From Apostichopus japonicus (lineage: Eukaryota > Echinodermata > Holothuroidea > Aspidochirotida > Stichopodidae), in contig NC_092562.1 in assembly GCF_037975245.1 (NCBI RefSeq), positions 6,607,501-6,671,500 of the forward strand: DNA of 64,000 nt. The letters are read 5' to 3'. The stretch's first letter is position 1. Every line of letters starts with the position of its first letter. The notes beneath the pieces were generated by a model. That model made no database searches. It was not told where the DNA came from and saw only the letters and a list, made by a program, of their open reading frames with translations. The position numbers were made by a program, and so were the translations under genes. Positions 1 through 11,699 of this stretch are shown in pieces.

Positions 1-2102
1 GTCAGAGAAATGTTTCCATATTGTTTAAAAACATAATGAAACTTAAACTTCTTCTTCATTAACTGTATGATTGGATGGCAGAAATGTGATAATTATGATG
101 GCAACAGAGCCTAAAAAGTACTGACAAAATCTTTACTATAAGTTCTATCATTTTAACACTTGGAATGTTCAGCCACATCCCCCATGTTCCCCCATGTGTG
201 ATTACTGTCATGTCTTTCTGCTTATATTGCTCTCATGAAACTTTCTCAATGAGGTCTCTTATGCCCTTGAACATGTCTCTTGACATAAAAAGAATGAAAA
301 GATAAATAGTTTCAACCCAGTATGCATGAAAATGTATGTGATGTCGGGTATTTTGCGCTTTAGCTTTCTAGGAGACTCCATTATAGCATATGTAGGATCT
401 CCAGGGGTACTCCATGTTCACTGCACTCCGCATTTGGTAATTCATGTTTTGTACTTGGGATTGGGCTGGATCGTCTTGCAGATGGTGGCTTACGAGTTAC
501 GAGTTGGAGTAATCTGCAAATTACATAAACAAAACATTGAAATTTTTAATATAAATATAAAATTCATCTGTAGAAACGAAATAATTTAACCAATTGAATT
601 GTAACCTGTCCTTAGTAATACTCATTCATAAAAGGAGAGGCTTCAAATTTCCAAATAAGTCAAGCTTAGGCTTGTGCCTTGAGTTAGGCAACAACTCTCT
701 GTTTTCAAAACTGAGTTAGGTGGTAAGCCTATGTATACCCTTTCAATTATTAAGCTACACATAATTCCTCATGTATTCAGTACGTCACGCAGTGTACTGA
801 AAACTGTACTTTGATGCAAGTAGACCTAAATATGTCGAAAAGCTAATGTTACTTATCATGTTACTTATTTCTTTCGCGAAACACGTCCATATTCTCGCCA
901 GTGCATACAACGTAGTACAAAAGACTAACTAGAATTCCCATCCCAGGTAATCGGCATAGCCTACCTGTGAAAGTTTAACCCCTTTTCTCGTTTTCCACGA
1001 ACATCCCGGTGTGTGCATCCATAGGCTGAACAGGCATTCTTTTCAAAACATCAGATATTAAACGAGTGAGGTAAAGTTACTAAACGAGTGAGGTAAAGTT
1101 ATTTCGTTTAGGATAATGCGAAGTGCTGTCTGCCGATTCCGTACCTAGTTACAACAGAACAAGAAATGTTTGGCGTCTTTTTGGGTGATTCAAGATGGCC
1201 GCAAACCCACTTCCGGTAGCTTTACAGGGAATAGACCAACTAGCGCTCAGAAGCGGTGAGCCGCCAATCCAGTTAGTGTACAGATCAGTGGTACAAACAC
1301 GCAAACCGTACCTGAATTGTGCTCTCATATCGTTTTGGTGGCGCTATTCCGATATTCATTGCAGAGCCGTATCTCTATATACGGCTCTGATTCATTGCTT
1401 TACTTTTGTAAAGACATCTGTAAAGAACATAATATTTATTAGATTTTTGAGTAAGGGCGTGGGGTGCGCGTAATATGATTTTTTTAAACAATTAACAGTT
1501 TTTCAACTATTTATCTGTTTATAGACGGGTTTTGGCAATATTCCGATGATAATTCAAATGTCCAATTCTCTAAAGCCCTGCTCTTTTTAGGGTAGTTTTG
1601 TTTTTTATGTGTTGGGCTTGTTTTAGAACATTTATAAAGGTGGTAGCCTGTTTCTAAGTGGAGCCTAAATATTTTTTTGAAAATAAAAAGGTCAAAATGT
1701 AGTTTTCACACTTTTTCAATGAAAACAAAGTTTGAACCAAAAGTTTGGAAATAAACGTCTAAACATCAATAGCACCTCCCCCCCCCCCCTTCCCCAAGCA
1801 ATAGGTATTTTTGAATAGATCTGTTTTTCTAGCTTTATTCTAAAAATCAAACCAAGTCTATATCTAGAAGGGTTGTGAAGATACACATTTTCAAAGTGTT
1901 AGGTTTTGGGGGCATATTCCTCCCAGTACAGTGTCTAAAAGTTAGAGAAACCTCCTATACATAAGGATTTCAGAGATAATTTCTTGTAATCGAAAGTTTT
2001 GGTTTCCCATGTGACCATCTAGAACTGGTAATGAATGGTGCGGAGGTAACTTCAATGGTATACTTTTCAACGATATGGTAATATTTTTAATATGTTTTGC
2101 AG
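1..2102. other. Non-coding, probably BBOX-like intron
   Basis: No reading frame here resembles a known protein. The stretch most likely belongs to the intron before the first visible BBOX-like exon, because that exon begins with an AG acceptor at 2101-2102. A 22-bp unit containing GAGTGAGGTAAAGTTA-like sequence is directly repeated at about 1061-1103. A poly-C run lies near 1778-1791. The exon that should carry the first iron-binding motif (HxD) of the dioxygenase was looked for and not found. Confidence 0.6.
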
Positions 2103-2302
2103 GTGCAAATCCTCCACTGTATCAAACAGTCATCTAGTGGTGGAGAAAACATCGTTGCAGATGCCTTTAGATCGGCGGAAATCATTCGAAGCGAAGATCC
2201 AGACTGCTTTAAACTTTTGACTGAAACTGAATTCGAGTATTTTGATTTGGGCGAAGACTACATTGGCAAACATCACGCACAATCTCGTCATCCCGTCATA
2301 AG
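2103..2302 (+). CDS. BBOX1: Gamma-butyrobetaine dioxygenase-like, internal exon
   Basis: This exon encodes 66 residues plus two bases, beginning VQILHCIKQSSSGGEN. In the family this segment follows the iron-binding HTD region and forms part of the double-stranded beta-helix. The enzyme hydroxylates gamma-butyrobetaine to L-carnitine using Fe(II), 2-oxoglutarate and oxygen. The HCIKQ and GGEN motifs, then a DAF stretch, a LLTETEFEYFDLGEDY stretch and SRHPVI, follow human BBOX1 order, as far as I recall that protein. The acceptor is TTTTGCAG at 2095-2102 and the donor AG|GTATAT at 2303. The exon enters in phase 0 and leaves after two bases of an Arg codon, which exon 3567-3733 completes. Upstream exons are outside the window. 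TMLHE is the main alternative family, but the last exon argues for BBOX. Confidence 0.88.
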
Positions 2303-3566
2303 GTATATGAGAGTCTTTTACCGTGAAATCCTTACTTACAAGCTAAACACCATAAGACAAATGAAATGTCTTCAACTAGATTCCAGCTTTAAATTTGGAG
2401 GTTGTTCTTCACGGCAACTCGTAGTAGCATACTGATCATCTTGGGAACATTTTACCTAAAGCTACGTACGCTAATGTGTATTGTATTGATTTGTTTGATA
2501 CATCCACACAACGCCAATTAGTTATGTGACAACACGTCTTCAAACTTACAACAATGCAGAAGTGAACTGCCGTCATGTTAACGGAGTGTGTTAAGCACAG
2601 TATATAATCAAGCTGAACTAGTTATAGCTTCCACCATCTTCACATCTGCGGATTCTCTATCCCCATAGATCACACTAAAAGCGACAATCATAAGTTATAA
2701 TAATTATAATCAATAAAAGGAAATTTTCTTCTTATAAAGTGACAAACAGACACCCCTTCATTCTCATCAACACCCCAACCCCACCCCAGTGGCGGAGCTA
2801 GGGGTATTGGCCAGGGGGAGCTTTCGACACTATCTAAGCGGAGCGCCACCACAGGTTGGCGCGGAGCGTACAGAAATGTTTTGAGTAAAGATACTCCCTA
2901 GATCGCCGGAAATGACCCTTTCCGGGCCTTGCTAATTTGCAGAGAAACGAAGAATAAATAGATAGTTAAAATAAATAGATCGAAAACCCCGTACAGTTTC
3001 TTGGAAATAGTTTCGTACAACGGAAGTGCCGATAAATTAAAGACCGCCGTTATATTTTGTCAGAAAATTACACCAACAAAATTTGTAGATGAGAGCGCAA
3101 TGAAAAAAGTCAATAATCGCGAATAAGGAAAAAGTGGTAAAAAGCTGAAAAGGGCGCCAGCAGTCCATTTGAGTCTGTCAGGGGGCATCCGCCCCCTGAC
3201 TGTATGGACGCTCCGCCACTGCCCCACCCCTTTCACAGCTTCAAGCTTCCAATACGCACCTCCTCGTTCGTGGAACTCCCATCCGGTTCTTTTAAAGATC
3301 AATGGACTCGCTCCAACAGTTTAGGCGTGGCTTGTTGTTAATTGCTCATTTTTTACTGGCTCGTATAATAACTTACATTCATATTGGAGATATCAACTTG
3401 CAACTTTCTGCAATATCAGCTTTAATGGCTTATAGTTTCTTCCATCAGAGCCACTCAATTGCCTCTTTCTTCTTCAGACGCATTATTGTTTTACTGTGGT
3501 TTTTGACACAAAAGCAAAGTATAAAGCTGATACTTACATAACGTTCACATGCAACTTTGTATTTAG
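2303..3566 (+). other. BBOX-like intron holding a hAT-like element
   Basis: This intron lies between the first two visible BBOX-like exons. It starts GTATAT and ends in TATTTAG. It contains a complete 435-bp TIR element at 2787-3221 with its target duplication. The rest shows no gene. Confidence 0.7.
2787..3221 (+). mobile_element. hAT-like non-autonomous TIR element, 435 bp
   Basis: The element begins CAGTGGCGGAGC and ends GCTCCGCCACTG, a perfect 12-bp TIR. It is flanked on both sides by the 8-bp duplication CCCCACCC (2779-2786 and 3222-3229). An 8-bp duplication with CA...TG ends is typical of the hAT superfamily. It encodes no transposase. It carries the internal core seen elsewhere in the window (about 2830-2935: CTATCTAAGCGGAGCGCC, then a GATCGCCGGAAATG block). 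The element at 30194-30572 is the same family in the opposite orientation. Confidence 0.9.
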
Positions 3567-3733
3567 ACAGGACACAAGAGGACGTGTTAAGCAGATCGTA
3601 TATGCGGACCATAGCCGAGCATGCCGGCTAGATAGTGAACTAGAAGTATCATCAAAAGTGTTTGGGGCTCTGAGGAAGTTCAATAACACCTTGAATAGTG
3701 AAGACAGCATTGTGAAATACCGCCTAAATGATG
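3567..3733 (+). CDS. BBOX1: Gamma-butyrobetaine dioxygenase-like, penultimate exon
   Basis: The exon supplies one base finishing an Arg codon, 55 codons, and one base of a Gly codon. The translation reads from QDTRGRVKQIVYADHSRACR to KYRLNDG. It covers the strand-rich segment of the 2-oxoglutarate dioxygenase fold and a helix (FGALRKFNNTLNS) matching the human BBOX1 helix before its FKMNPGD segment. The acceptor is TTTGTATTTAG at 3566. A second AG four bases downstream (3569-3570) would break the phase, so 3567 is chosen. The donor is GATG|GTATGG at 3734. The phase fits both neighbouring exons, which supports one spliced transcript. Confidence 0.88.
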
Positions 3734-5682
3734 GTATGGCTCACTATTTTTGGATGTATTTCGAATAATTAGTAGACACTGGGCAATCGCCCATCGTCAA
3801 AATGCAGCCATTGTATATCTCCTGAAGTCGATACACTTTCTAAATGTCAAGGTGAGAAAGTTAGTGACTCAATTTATCAGTCAAATTTGACGGATCCTAT
3901 ATTTTCAATTGCCTAGTAACGATCGCAATACCTGCCCAATACAACTTAAATAACACGAACGAGGTGTTTTCTTCTTACATGACAACTATAGGGGATAGCT
4001 AAATGTTAAATCGCAGAGAAGAACATTTGGAAAACTGGCAGAATGGAAGGTCTACTTTACAGAATTTATTGTAAAATATTATAAGACAATAGAAATTGAA
4101 GTAGGGAGAATGACGTCATGCGACATATACTGAAGCCACCCATCCTACTGGTGGCGCTTTGCTTGTACGGCAAGAAAGTACCGGCGCGCTATACAAACGA
4201 TACGTCTTTGACAAAACTAAAGTGATAAATTTGGCATAAATCACTCGAAATGGTGATATCGCGTGCCGCATTTGGGTGCCAAAATCGTGGCAGTGGACTG
4301 CAGTTTCAAATGTAATTCTTAGGAAGCGATAATAGGAGCCATTGCATGCACAAACTAATATGGAAGTATTACACAAAAGTAGGTGTGTGCTGGTAGGAGG
4401 GGGGGGGGGCTGCCTTTTCACAGCAATTTTCCAGGGACAACTATGACACTATTTGAGTGGAGCACTAAAATAATACAAGCAAGAAAAATATTTGCTTTGA
4501 GTCACTCAGATACCATTAAAAGTTGCACAAAACACTCCACATGCTGAGTCACTAGAGGCTGGAAAAAAGTTTTCAAAGTTGGTTTTTAAGTCAGGAGTAT
4601 AATAATAATGCAACTTATATAGCGCAATATGCAAGGCTTCAAAGCGCTTTACAAAACATAATACATAAAAACAAAGTCGTAAAACATAAACATAAAAACC
4701 AATAAACCAAACAAAGATAAAATTACACAATGTAAAGTACCACTCTGGTCGCCATAACATATCTCTGTCGTGCAAAGTACACCCACTCTTTCGAAATCGC
4801 GGGTAAACTCAAAGTCAGTTTCAAAGTCGAATGCACAATATATGTATGAAGACGTACAAATGATCTGGCTTTTTTTGCCGTACAAGTTACAACGCAAAGC
4901 GCCCTCTTATTTTTCAAGGCTTGAGTCACTGCTTTAAACACACGGCGATACACTGTGTCAGCATTCTTCCTAGTTCAATCTCTATGTGTTAGACATACAC
5001 CTGTCATGCTTCATTCTGTGTAACAGTATGTGTGACAGTTACAACATTACAAATCAGCAACGCCATTGGTAAAAAAAAACAGTTAAATAAACAATTCAAG
5101 GATGTTGAACCTTGAATTGAGATAGTTTATAGTCTTTAGAACATATCCAGCCTACCCATGAATAATTTTGTGGCTTACATTATATTTCAAAGTGTGTAGG
5201 TATGTTACTTATCTGACTATTCACAGCAGTCTGTGCATTACATTACGTTAAGTTAGTAACGTTTAGCCTAATAGTATTGTCAGATATGTCCCAACTGAAA
5301 ATCACGCATGAGGTATCTTGTTTTTTTGTTTTTGTTTTTGTTTTTTGTTTTTTTTTGGGGGGGGGGGAGGGTTACTTGCCTTTGAAAGCTAATCTTTGCT
5401 GCCAAGTTTATGTGCGCGCCGCGTGTGTATGTATATATATGTGACAAGCAAGGCTTGTAAACACAATATCACAAAAAGCACATGATAATTAAACTTGATA
5501 CTTAGAAAGTGGATTTGTCTTTAGTCTGTACAAGAAGCCTACTGAAAGTGGTGGTTATAGGCGGCACACGCAGATATATAGGCCTAGCTTCAAAAGTTTA
5601 GGTTTCATGTGTAGCGCCTCCCTGCCAGAACAGAGTAGTGACATTTTAATCACGTTCGTTCTCTTTCTTCTTTCCTTCAAAG
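3734..5682 (+). other. Last intron of the BBOX-like gene
   Basis: This intron of about 1.95 kb contains G-runs near 4399 and 5357, a T/G-rich tract at 5320-5370, and the tail-like sequence of a retroelement at 4598-4690. No coding exon was recognised in it. Confidence 0.65.
4598..4690 (-). mobile_element. LINE/SINE 3' tail remnant
   Basis: An AATAATAAT run is followed by TTATATAGCGCAATATGC and GCGCTTTACA-type sequence. The minus-strand LINE at 6821-8408 has the same layout at its 3' end: an ATT repeat next to a TATAATGCGC block. This looks like a severely 5'-truncated LINE or a SINE sharing a LINE tail, read on the minus strand. The outer boundary toward about 4900 is uncertain. Confidence 0.5.
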
Positions 5683-5828
5683 GTGAGATTCTTGTCGTGG
5701 ACAACTACCGTGTCCCTCACGGTAGAATGGATGTTGACTCAAGGTCAGCGAGACATTTAGAGGGCGCTTACCTCGATTGGGATGAAATTTCTTCTAGACT
5801 TCGCGTCTTGGGCAACAAATTCATATAA
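5683..5828 (+). CDS. BBOX1: Gamma-butyrobetaine dioxygenase-like, terminal exon
   Basis: The exon completes a Gly codon, then gives 47 residues and a TAA stop. It contains DNYRVPHGRM, whose His corresponds to the distal Fe(II) ligand of the facial triad in BBOX enzymes, and SARHLEGAYLDWDEI, whose Arg is the expected 2-oxoglutarate carboxylate contact. The protein ends SRLRVLGNKFI, slightly shorter than the human protein. HLEGAY.DWD is diagnostic for BBOX over TMLHE. The acceptor is TTCCTTCAAAG before 5683. The three visible exons together encode about 170 C-terminal residues of a family usually near 390 aa. A degenerate copy of the last 66 bases lies at 15000-15065. Confidence 0.92.
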
Positions 5829-5974
5829 ATATAACATTTTGATTATGCGACGTATAATCAAGAACAGTTGTTAAGGTCATGAGTGGGGTCATTTGTATTA
5901 GTATGAGCAATGTGTGTCCTCTCACAAAACCTGTGATAGTGGTTGACACTGATAACTGAAAACAGATGTGTCCA

Positions 5975-5980
5975 AATAAA
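5975..5980 (+). promoter_or_regulatory. Candidate polyadenylation signal of BBOX-like gene
   Basis: An AATAAA hexamer lies about 147 bases past the stop codon at 5828. A second AATAAA follows near 6031. Either could set the mRNA end. Position and hexamer are the only evidence. Confidence 0.5.
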
Positions 5981-6820
5981 ACGGCTGTACATGTAAAATA
6001 TACGCAACCATTGACTATGGATCGAATGTAAATAAAATTTAGATTTCTTGTATTAAGACAAAGACTATTCGGTATATGTGCTGCCTTGAAAGCAAAGTTT
6101 TAAAGGGTTTGTATGTTCATCGTCGTAAAAATGGTACTAAATAAGTTGTTGGGAATCATTCAAAACAATCATTCATATGGTTGCAAATTTGAATTCAACT
6201 ATAAAGAACTGGTAACAGTATAATCGGACAAACTTGAGTTTGTCCTGTAAATCTAGCAGATGACAATGGTATTGCTAGCTAGGTGACTGTCAGCTGCTTT
6301 GGTTACCATTGCAATTTAGCAATAAAACAAAAGCGGTAGTACTTCCGAAGTCAACCATACTTCAGATGGAACCCTTTTTTTTTGAATGATGCAATGTCCT
6401 TCAAACTAACATAGGTACAAGGAGCGCTCGGAAAGTATTAAATGGGTATATAATATGCACTTATTGGTGGAGAATGGCGCTGCCAAACTATGACAAAATA
6501 AAACTATTAAGAGGCCATGACCGGCACTACCGAGTTACCGTATAGTGCTAAAAAGGGAAGTTAAACACATTGAGAGTGGTGCTACGCAAGCTACTATAAT
6601 ATTTATGATGCTTCGCTGTATAGTGTTGTAACGAGATTTCGACGAAATAGTGATCTTTTCGTCCAAATATCTTTCATTTGCACATATATAGAAACACATG
6701 GTACACCCAAATTTGGTTGGGAAAATGACTTACAACTCACGGGTATGTTAACACTGCTTACACAGTTGTTCTTTTTGAAATAAATTCTAGTACTCTCGAA
6801 CATGTTGTACAATCTTACGT
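5981..6820. other. Intergenic, no gene seen
   Basis: This is AT-rich sequence between the BBOX-like 3' end and the CR1-like LINE tail. No protein similarity was recognised on either strand. Confidence 0.6.
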
Positions 6821-6964
6821 TAATAATAATAATAATAATAATAAGACTTATAATGCGCACACACCACTCAAAGAATGTTCATGGTGCAAATGACAATGAG
6901 AAATGATACAAATAATACAGAATAATACAAAACAATGACAGAAGAAAAACTTAATGGTATAAGA

Positions 6965-7594
6965 TCATATAAAAGCTTTTGTCATTAAGTGGGATTTTAT
7001 GCTCTTCTTAAAGTTAAAGAGAGTAGATGTTTTTCTGATTTTTAAGGGAAGTTGGTTCCATAAGCGAGGGGCAGAGACAATAAATGACCTATGCTCCCAA
7101 GAATGTTTGGACTTAATTTCAGATAATAAAAATTGAGAGCTGGATCTTAGATTACGAGAGGGGACATAAATATGTAATAAGTCAGAAATATACATTGGAC
7201 CATGTCCTTTAAGTGATTTATAAACAATAAGGAGAATTTTATACATGATACGATATTTTACAGGTAGCCAGTGCAGCTTTTTTAAGACAGGGTGGATATG
7301 ACAATGCTTATGAGAATGAGTTACAATACGTGCAGCTGAGTTTTGGATTAATTGGAGTCTATGAATCTGTTCATGTGGAAGACCGAGGAGTAAGGAATTG
7401 CCCATATCGAACCTTGAAGTGATAAAAGAATGTACAATTTGTTCAGTTGCCTTATCATTTAAATAGTTTCGTAATTTGTAGATGCCTCTGAGATGAAATG
7501 CAGCAGAACTTGTTATGTTGGAAATGTGGCGTTTCATAGACATATTGGAATCGAAAATTACACCAAGATTACGCGCATGAGTGGAAGGGTGAAC
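6965..7594 (-). pseudogene. LINE C-terminal region after the in-frame stop
   Basis: This continues the RT frame below the stop. Recognisable C-terminal LINE motifs are FHLRGIYKLRNYL, VHSFITSRFDMGNSLLLGLP, LQLIQNSAARIV, LHWLPVKYRI and the ending SAPRLWNQLP, all common in CR1/L2-type elements. It ends in a normal stop at 6965. No frameshift was seen in this half. Confidence 0.85.
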
Positions 7595-8405
7595 CTAAAC
7601 ATTACCAATTGATATGAATGGAATATTAATTTTAGCAAGCTGATGACAAGAACCAAAAAGCAAAAACTCAGTTTTTTCTTCATTAAGCTTCAAAAAATTA
7701 CGTCTCATCCACAAACGGATATCATTGATGCAACTCTCAAGGCATCTGATGGCTTTAACACTCTCATCTTGAGAAGGACTGAAATCAATGTAAATCTGGG
7801 TATCGTCTGCATAAACGTGATATGAAATATTGTGCTTCACCAAAATTCTACGAATTGGAAGTGTATAAATAGGGAACCACTGAGGTCCAAGGACTGAACC
7901 CTGTGGAACTGAATAATCCATGTATACAGGATTGGATAATTCATCCCCAATACAAACATATTGAGGTCGTCTGTTTAAGTAAGAGTTGCACCACTCCAGA
8001 GCAACAGCATCAATACCCACGAAACTATTCAAACGCGAAAGCAGAATTTCATGGTCCACAGTGTCGAATGCGGCACTCAAGTCTAAAAGGACCATAGCCA
8101 CTATTCTACCATTATCCATTTCAGAAAGTATATCACTCCTTACTCGAAGTAGAGCAGTCTTAATACCATGGTTAGCCCTATAAGCAGATTGAAATGGATC
8201 ATAGACATCATTGGTATTCATATGATCAGTAATGCGACTAGAAATAATGCGTTGAATAGTTTTCCCCAAGAATTTTAGGTTTACCACTGGTCTGTAATTC
8301 TTAAAACTTTCTTTATCTAAGCCATCTTTCTTAAGAAGTGGCAGAATATGTGCAACCTTAAGGCTATCAGAAAAAACACCTCGTTGAATGGATTTGTTAA
8401 TGATA
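7595..8405 (-). pseudogene. LINE reverse transcriptase fragment
   Basis: Read on the minus strand, the frame contains NYRPVVNLKFLGK, then QSAYRANHGIKTALLRV, DLSAAFDTVDH (the first catalytic Asp of the RT), VPQGSVLGP and VYADDTQIY (the YADD catalytic box), ending FISIGNV at an in-frame TAG (7595-7597). The same frame resumes after the stop with NLGVIFDSNMSMKRH. The element is therefore inactive by truncation and by at least one nonsense change. Within RT the motif order is normal. Confidence 0.9.
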
Positions 8406-8408
8406 CGT

Positions 8409-9694
8409 TAGGCCCTTAACTAGATATATAGAGCACAAAGCCTAGCCGTCTATTTGGTTCACCATGCTAATTTTGATTATATCGAAGTGTAGAGGAGACG
8501 GCCGTTACAGAAATGTTTAGGCCCCTGGGGACAGGTACTCCGAGTTGGAGGGGCACTAACAATTTATTGAAGGGCACCAATAGTTAAAGGAGGGGCACAA
8601 TACTCAGGAACTGTTACTAGTGAAGGTTAATTTTGTTCATATGATGGTGGGACAAATTAAGGGAGTGTGATATCACAGTGCCAACGACTCGGCATAAAGG
8701 CTATGCTGTGCCAAACTCTAAAATGGTATCTTATTTTTTAGCTTTTTAAGTCTCAATACGTGTTTGATGATGAATTTTGGAAAACAAACTTCCGAAGAAG
8801 ATTCAATGTTTCTTATTCTAAATGCACTCTGACCAGGTTTGTTTAATGGAGAAAAGCTGTCGCAATAGAAAGAAATAAATTTATTTTCTGTCGCCCTTAT
8901 GGCGCGAACGATTTACCGTAAAATCACTGCATGCGACCGCGCATATCAGCATGTTAATTACACAAATGTAACCTATATATACTTGTATCGTCCATTTTTT
9001 TTAATACCCAATTTCACGGAGGAAACGTCTGAAAACACATGTTTATTCCTTGCAATGGAAGGAAATGACAAAATTCAAAAGCTACATCGGTAAGACCGAA
9101 AGAAAAATACCATTCAAGAGAATTGACCTAACATAGGCTAACCACGAAAGTGAAAGTAAGCATAGGCCTAACGGTCGTAAACAAAGCAGAGAGATTTGAT
9201 TGGCGCATGATATGTTGGGCGAGGATTGCAAATTTTGAAGTTTGTAGAATCTATGGACTCGTTAAACAATCTGGCGAATTTTATTTAGCTCAAAATGTTT
9301 AACGAGAGATAACTCAATAAATATAATGATTATTAATATGAAAATTGCATAGAACGGTGTCATTTTGACTGAGCTTTTAGGGCAGTAAGCTGAAAGGGTC
9401 GACGTTAAAATTTAGCAAACACACATTGAGACATTAAGTATGCACTGAATTAATCCCTGAACTAGTAGGCCTATATTTAGGCCAATTTTGAAACTCCTAA
9501 AATGCAGGAGGTACTAGATCTGTGGTAGCAAACGCCCATTAAAAGCCCAATTGACTAACACACTTAATCACAAAAGTAATGTGGTCTCTAAGTCTAGATC
9601 AAAGTTCTCAATAGCTAAGCGCTACCCATCACAGGATAGCTGACAAGTTGGCCTTTCATGTCACTATTAATTTTTTGTATCATGACTAAGCAGA
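8409..9694. other. Intergenic, no gene seen
   Basis: No recognisable protein-coding segment. TAGGCCTA octamers occur at 9163 and 9466. Otherwise unique-looking AT-rich sequence. Confidence 0.55.
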
Positions 9695-9995
9695 TTTTTT
9701 GCTACAAGAACCTGAAATTTTCGTCACTTGTAAACAAACATCTTTATACTCATTCGTAAAAAAAAATCGTACGCTGCTCCTGGGAGGGCTAAACTGGTCT
9801 AAAATTTCCTCAATGGACCCAATTTTTGCTCCAGATGTGCTTACATTCATGCTCTTTAACATCCAAGTCACAAAAAGCAGATCCTAATTGATAACATAGC
9901 AAAAGGTTGTTCTGCTCCTTATTGGCAATTTTTCCTGAAGGAGAACATTTGCAGGGCGGATTGATATAGACGCTAATAGGAGTATGCCACCCTAT
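9695..9995 (+). repeat. Dispersed repeat family R1, copy 1
   Basis: About 300 bp align by eye with 61087-61345 in the same orientation. Shared blocks in order are CACTTGTAAACAAAC, CGTACGCTGC.CCTGGG, ACATCCAAG, TTGATAAC.TA.CGCAAAA, GGAGAACA and a TATGCCACC end. Neither copy has an evident coding frame. This is probably an old transposable-element fragment of unknown class. Confidence 0.65.
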
Positions 9996-10344
9996 GTATC
10001 ATTTAAACAAATAGCAAGTTTGGAATATAATTTATGCCGAACATTAACATTTAGGCTTAAATTACAGCATAGGCCTGGCCGCAGCTTTGCCTAGCATAGA
10101 GAAAAAGTCTAGGTAGTCTAGCTTTAGGACGGTAGCACCTCATCGTTCTATTTCAAATTTAAGTCTTCTTTTCTCAACTGTAAGTCACGTCTCCTCCTCT
10201 TCATAGTATTTTGAGAAATATCTTGTGCAGGTGAATTTCTCGCGTTTTCTCATTGGGTCAAAGTCTTCGATACGTTTGCATAATTCGGCACACAAATTGT
10301 GTATAGCGCCATCGCTATAATGAAGTAGTTTTAGAGGTAATGCA
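9996..10344. other. Intergenic, no gene seen
   Basis: A short spacer before the 21-bp tandem array. Nothing recognised. Confidence 0.5.
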
Positions 10345-10895
10345 TTGACTTTGGTAGTAGTACGTGACAATTTAGATGAAGTACACATGAATTTAGTAGA
10401 AGTACACTTCAAATTAGTAGTAGTACATGACAAATTAGTAGTAGTTTATGTCAACTTAGTAGTAATACATTACAAACAAGTAGTAGTACATCTCAAATTA
10501 GTAGTAGTACATCTCCAATTATTAGTAGTACATATCAATTTAGTAGTAGTTCATCTCAAATAAGTAGTAGTACATCTCAAATTAGTAGTAGTACACTTCA
10601 AATTAGTAGTAGTACATCTCAAATATTAGCAGTAGTACATATCAAATAACTAGTAGTACATCTCAAAGTAGTAGTACATCTTAAATATTAGCAGTATAGT
10701 ACATATCAAATAACTAGTAGTACATCTCAAAATAGTAGTAGACTTCAAATTAGTATAGTAGAACTTGTCAAATTAGTAGTGATACACTTCATGTTAGTAG
10801 TTGTACATGTCAAATTAGTAGTAGTACATATCATATTAGTAGTAGTACATGACAAAATAGTATTAGTGCGCTTCAAGTTAGTAGTAGTACATGCA
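10345..10895 (+). repeat. 21-bp tandem array (AGTAGTAGTACAT unit)
   Basis: More than 20 degenerate copies of a roughly 21-bp unit of the form AATTAGTAGTAGTACATCTC. The first part keeps exact 21-bp spacing, so one frame (10345-10563) reads as a 7-residue repeat of the type KLVVVHL. Later copies vary in length and break the frame. No start context or splice sites suggest a real protein; this is best regarded as a minisatellite. Confidence 0.85.
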
Positions 10896-11699
10896 ACTGT
10901 TGTCCGATTGGCGTTCCATAATCAACATAACACTGGCACACTGATAACCTTAAAGCACTTGAGGTCGTGTACAATTGATCCTATTGCTTAACAGTCAGTC
11001 CCCAACGAGCGAGTTAATGAGCTCAGAGAGCAGTTTTCTTGTAGCCCCGCCCCCAAAATTTGGCCAGACGTATGAAATTTCGCGAAACTGCTTGAGCCCT
11101 ACCCCTCTGGTTTAAGTGTTTGAACTACGCAAAAGAAGGCGTCGCTAGCCACCATGACGCGGTAAGTTAAATCTCACAACTTTTATTTTTCGTAATTAAA
11201 CAGTAAAGATTTATATTTTTGTCGTACTTTCTGATAAATCTCCATTGAATTTGGCGCCTTTTTTCATGGCTCCAAAAAGTGCCGTATAATTTGCCGTGAA
11301 CTTGACTTCGTTACAGGAGAATAATGCACATTTATGGCAAAATTGGCTAGATTAGACTATGCCCTTTTCATTGATACCAAATTCGCGATTGGAAATGCCC
11401 TAGTCTTGTCCATAGTCAACGTATTAACTTACGGCAGAACACAGCGTTATGTAATACAGATGTTAGGACTTTGTATTGGCTCTGCGTGTATATGTAATGA
11501 TGTAGATTGCTTTAGTTCGTGACAAACGCCCATGTCAAACTATAGTGTACACAACTATTACTTCATTGCCATTATATTACTATAGCACTGAAATATAGGA
11601 GCAGAAAATGCTCATCTTCTTTCAACACATTATGCAAGCTCCAAAGTTGAAGTGTAGCCTAGGAAAAAAATACCTCACACCAACCACGGCAAAATAACA
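10896..11699. other. Intergenic, possible transposon left end
   Basis: TTAACAGTCAGTCCCC at 10988-11003 is the inverse of sequence at about 13851-13864. A block TTTGCCGTGAACTTGACTTC near 11290 recurs near 13440 in direct orientation. These hint at one larger decayed element. No coding similarity was seen. Confidence 0.35.

Larger units (their letters stand above)
6821..8408 (-). mobile_element. CR1-like LINE, 5'-truncated, with (ATT)n tail
   Basis: On the minus strand this is the 3' part of a non-LTR retrotransposon: reverse transcriptase, the C-terminal conserved region, a short 3' UTR and an ATT microsatellite tail at 6821-6843. Homology begins near 8408 with KVAHILPLLKKDG and the NYRPV motif, so the endonuclease and RT N-terminus are missing. 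The style of the C-terminal region places it in the broad CR1/L2/Jockey group; the exact clade is not determined. Confidence 0.9.

Noticed and set aside
1195-1473. 92-codon open frame upstream of the BBOX-like exons
   Set aside because: No similarity to the BBOX N-terminal region (no HTD motif or zinc-binding Cys pattern) and no splice sites in a fitting phase.
7643-8183. Plus-strand open frames
   Set aside because: They are the antisense of the minus-strand LINE reverse transcriptase.
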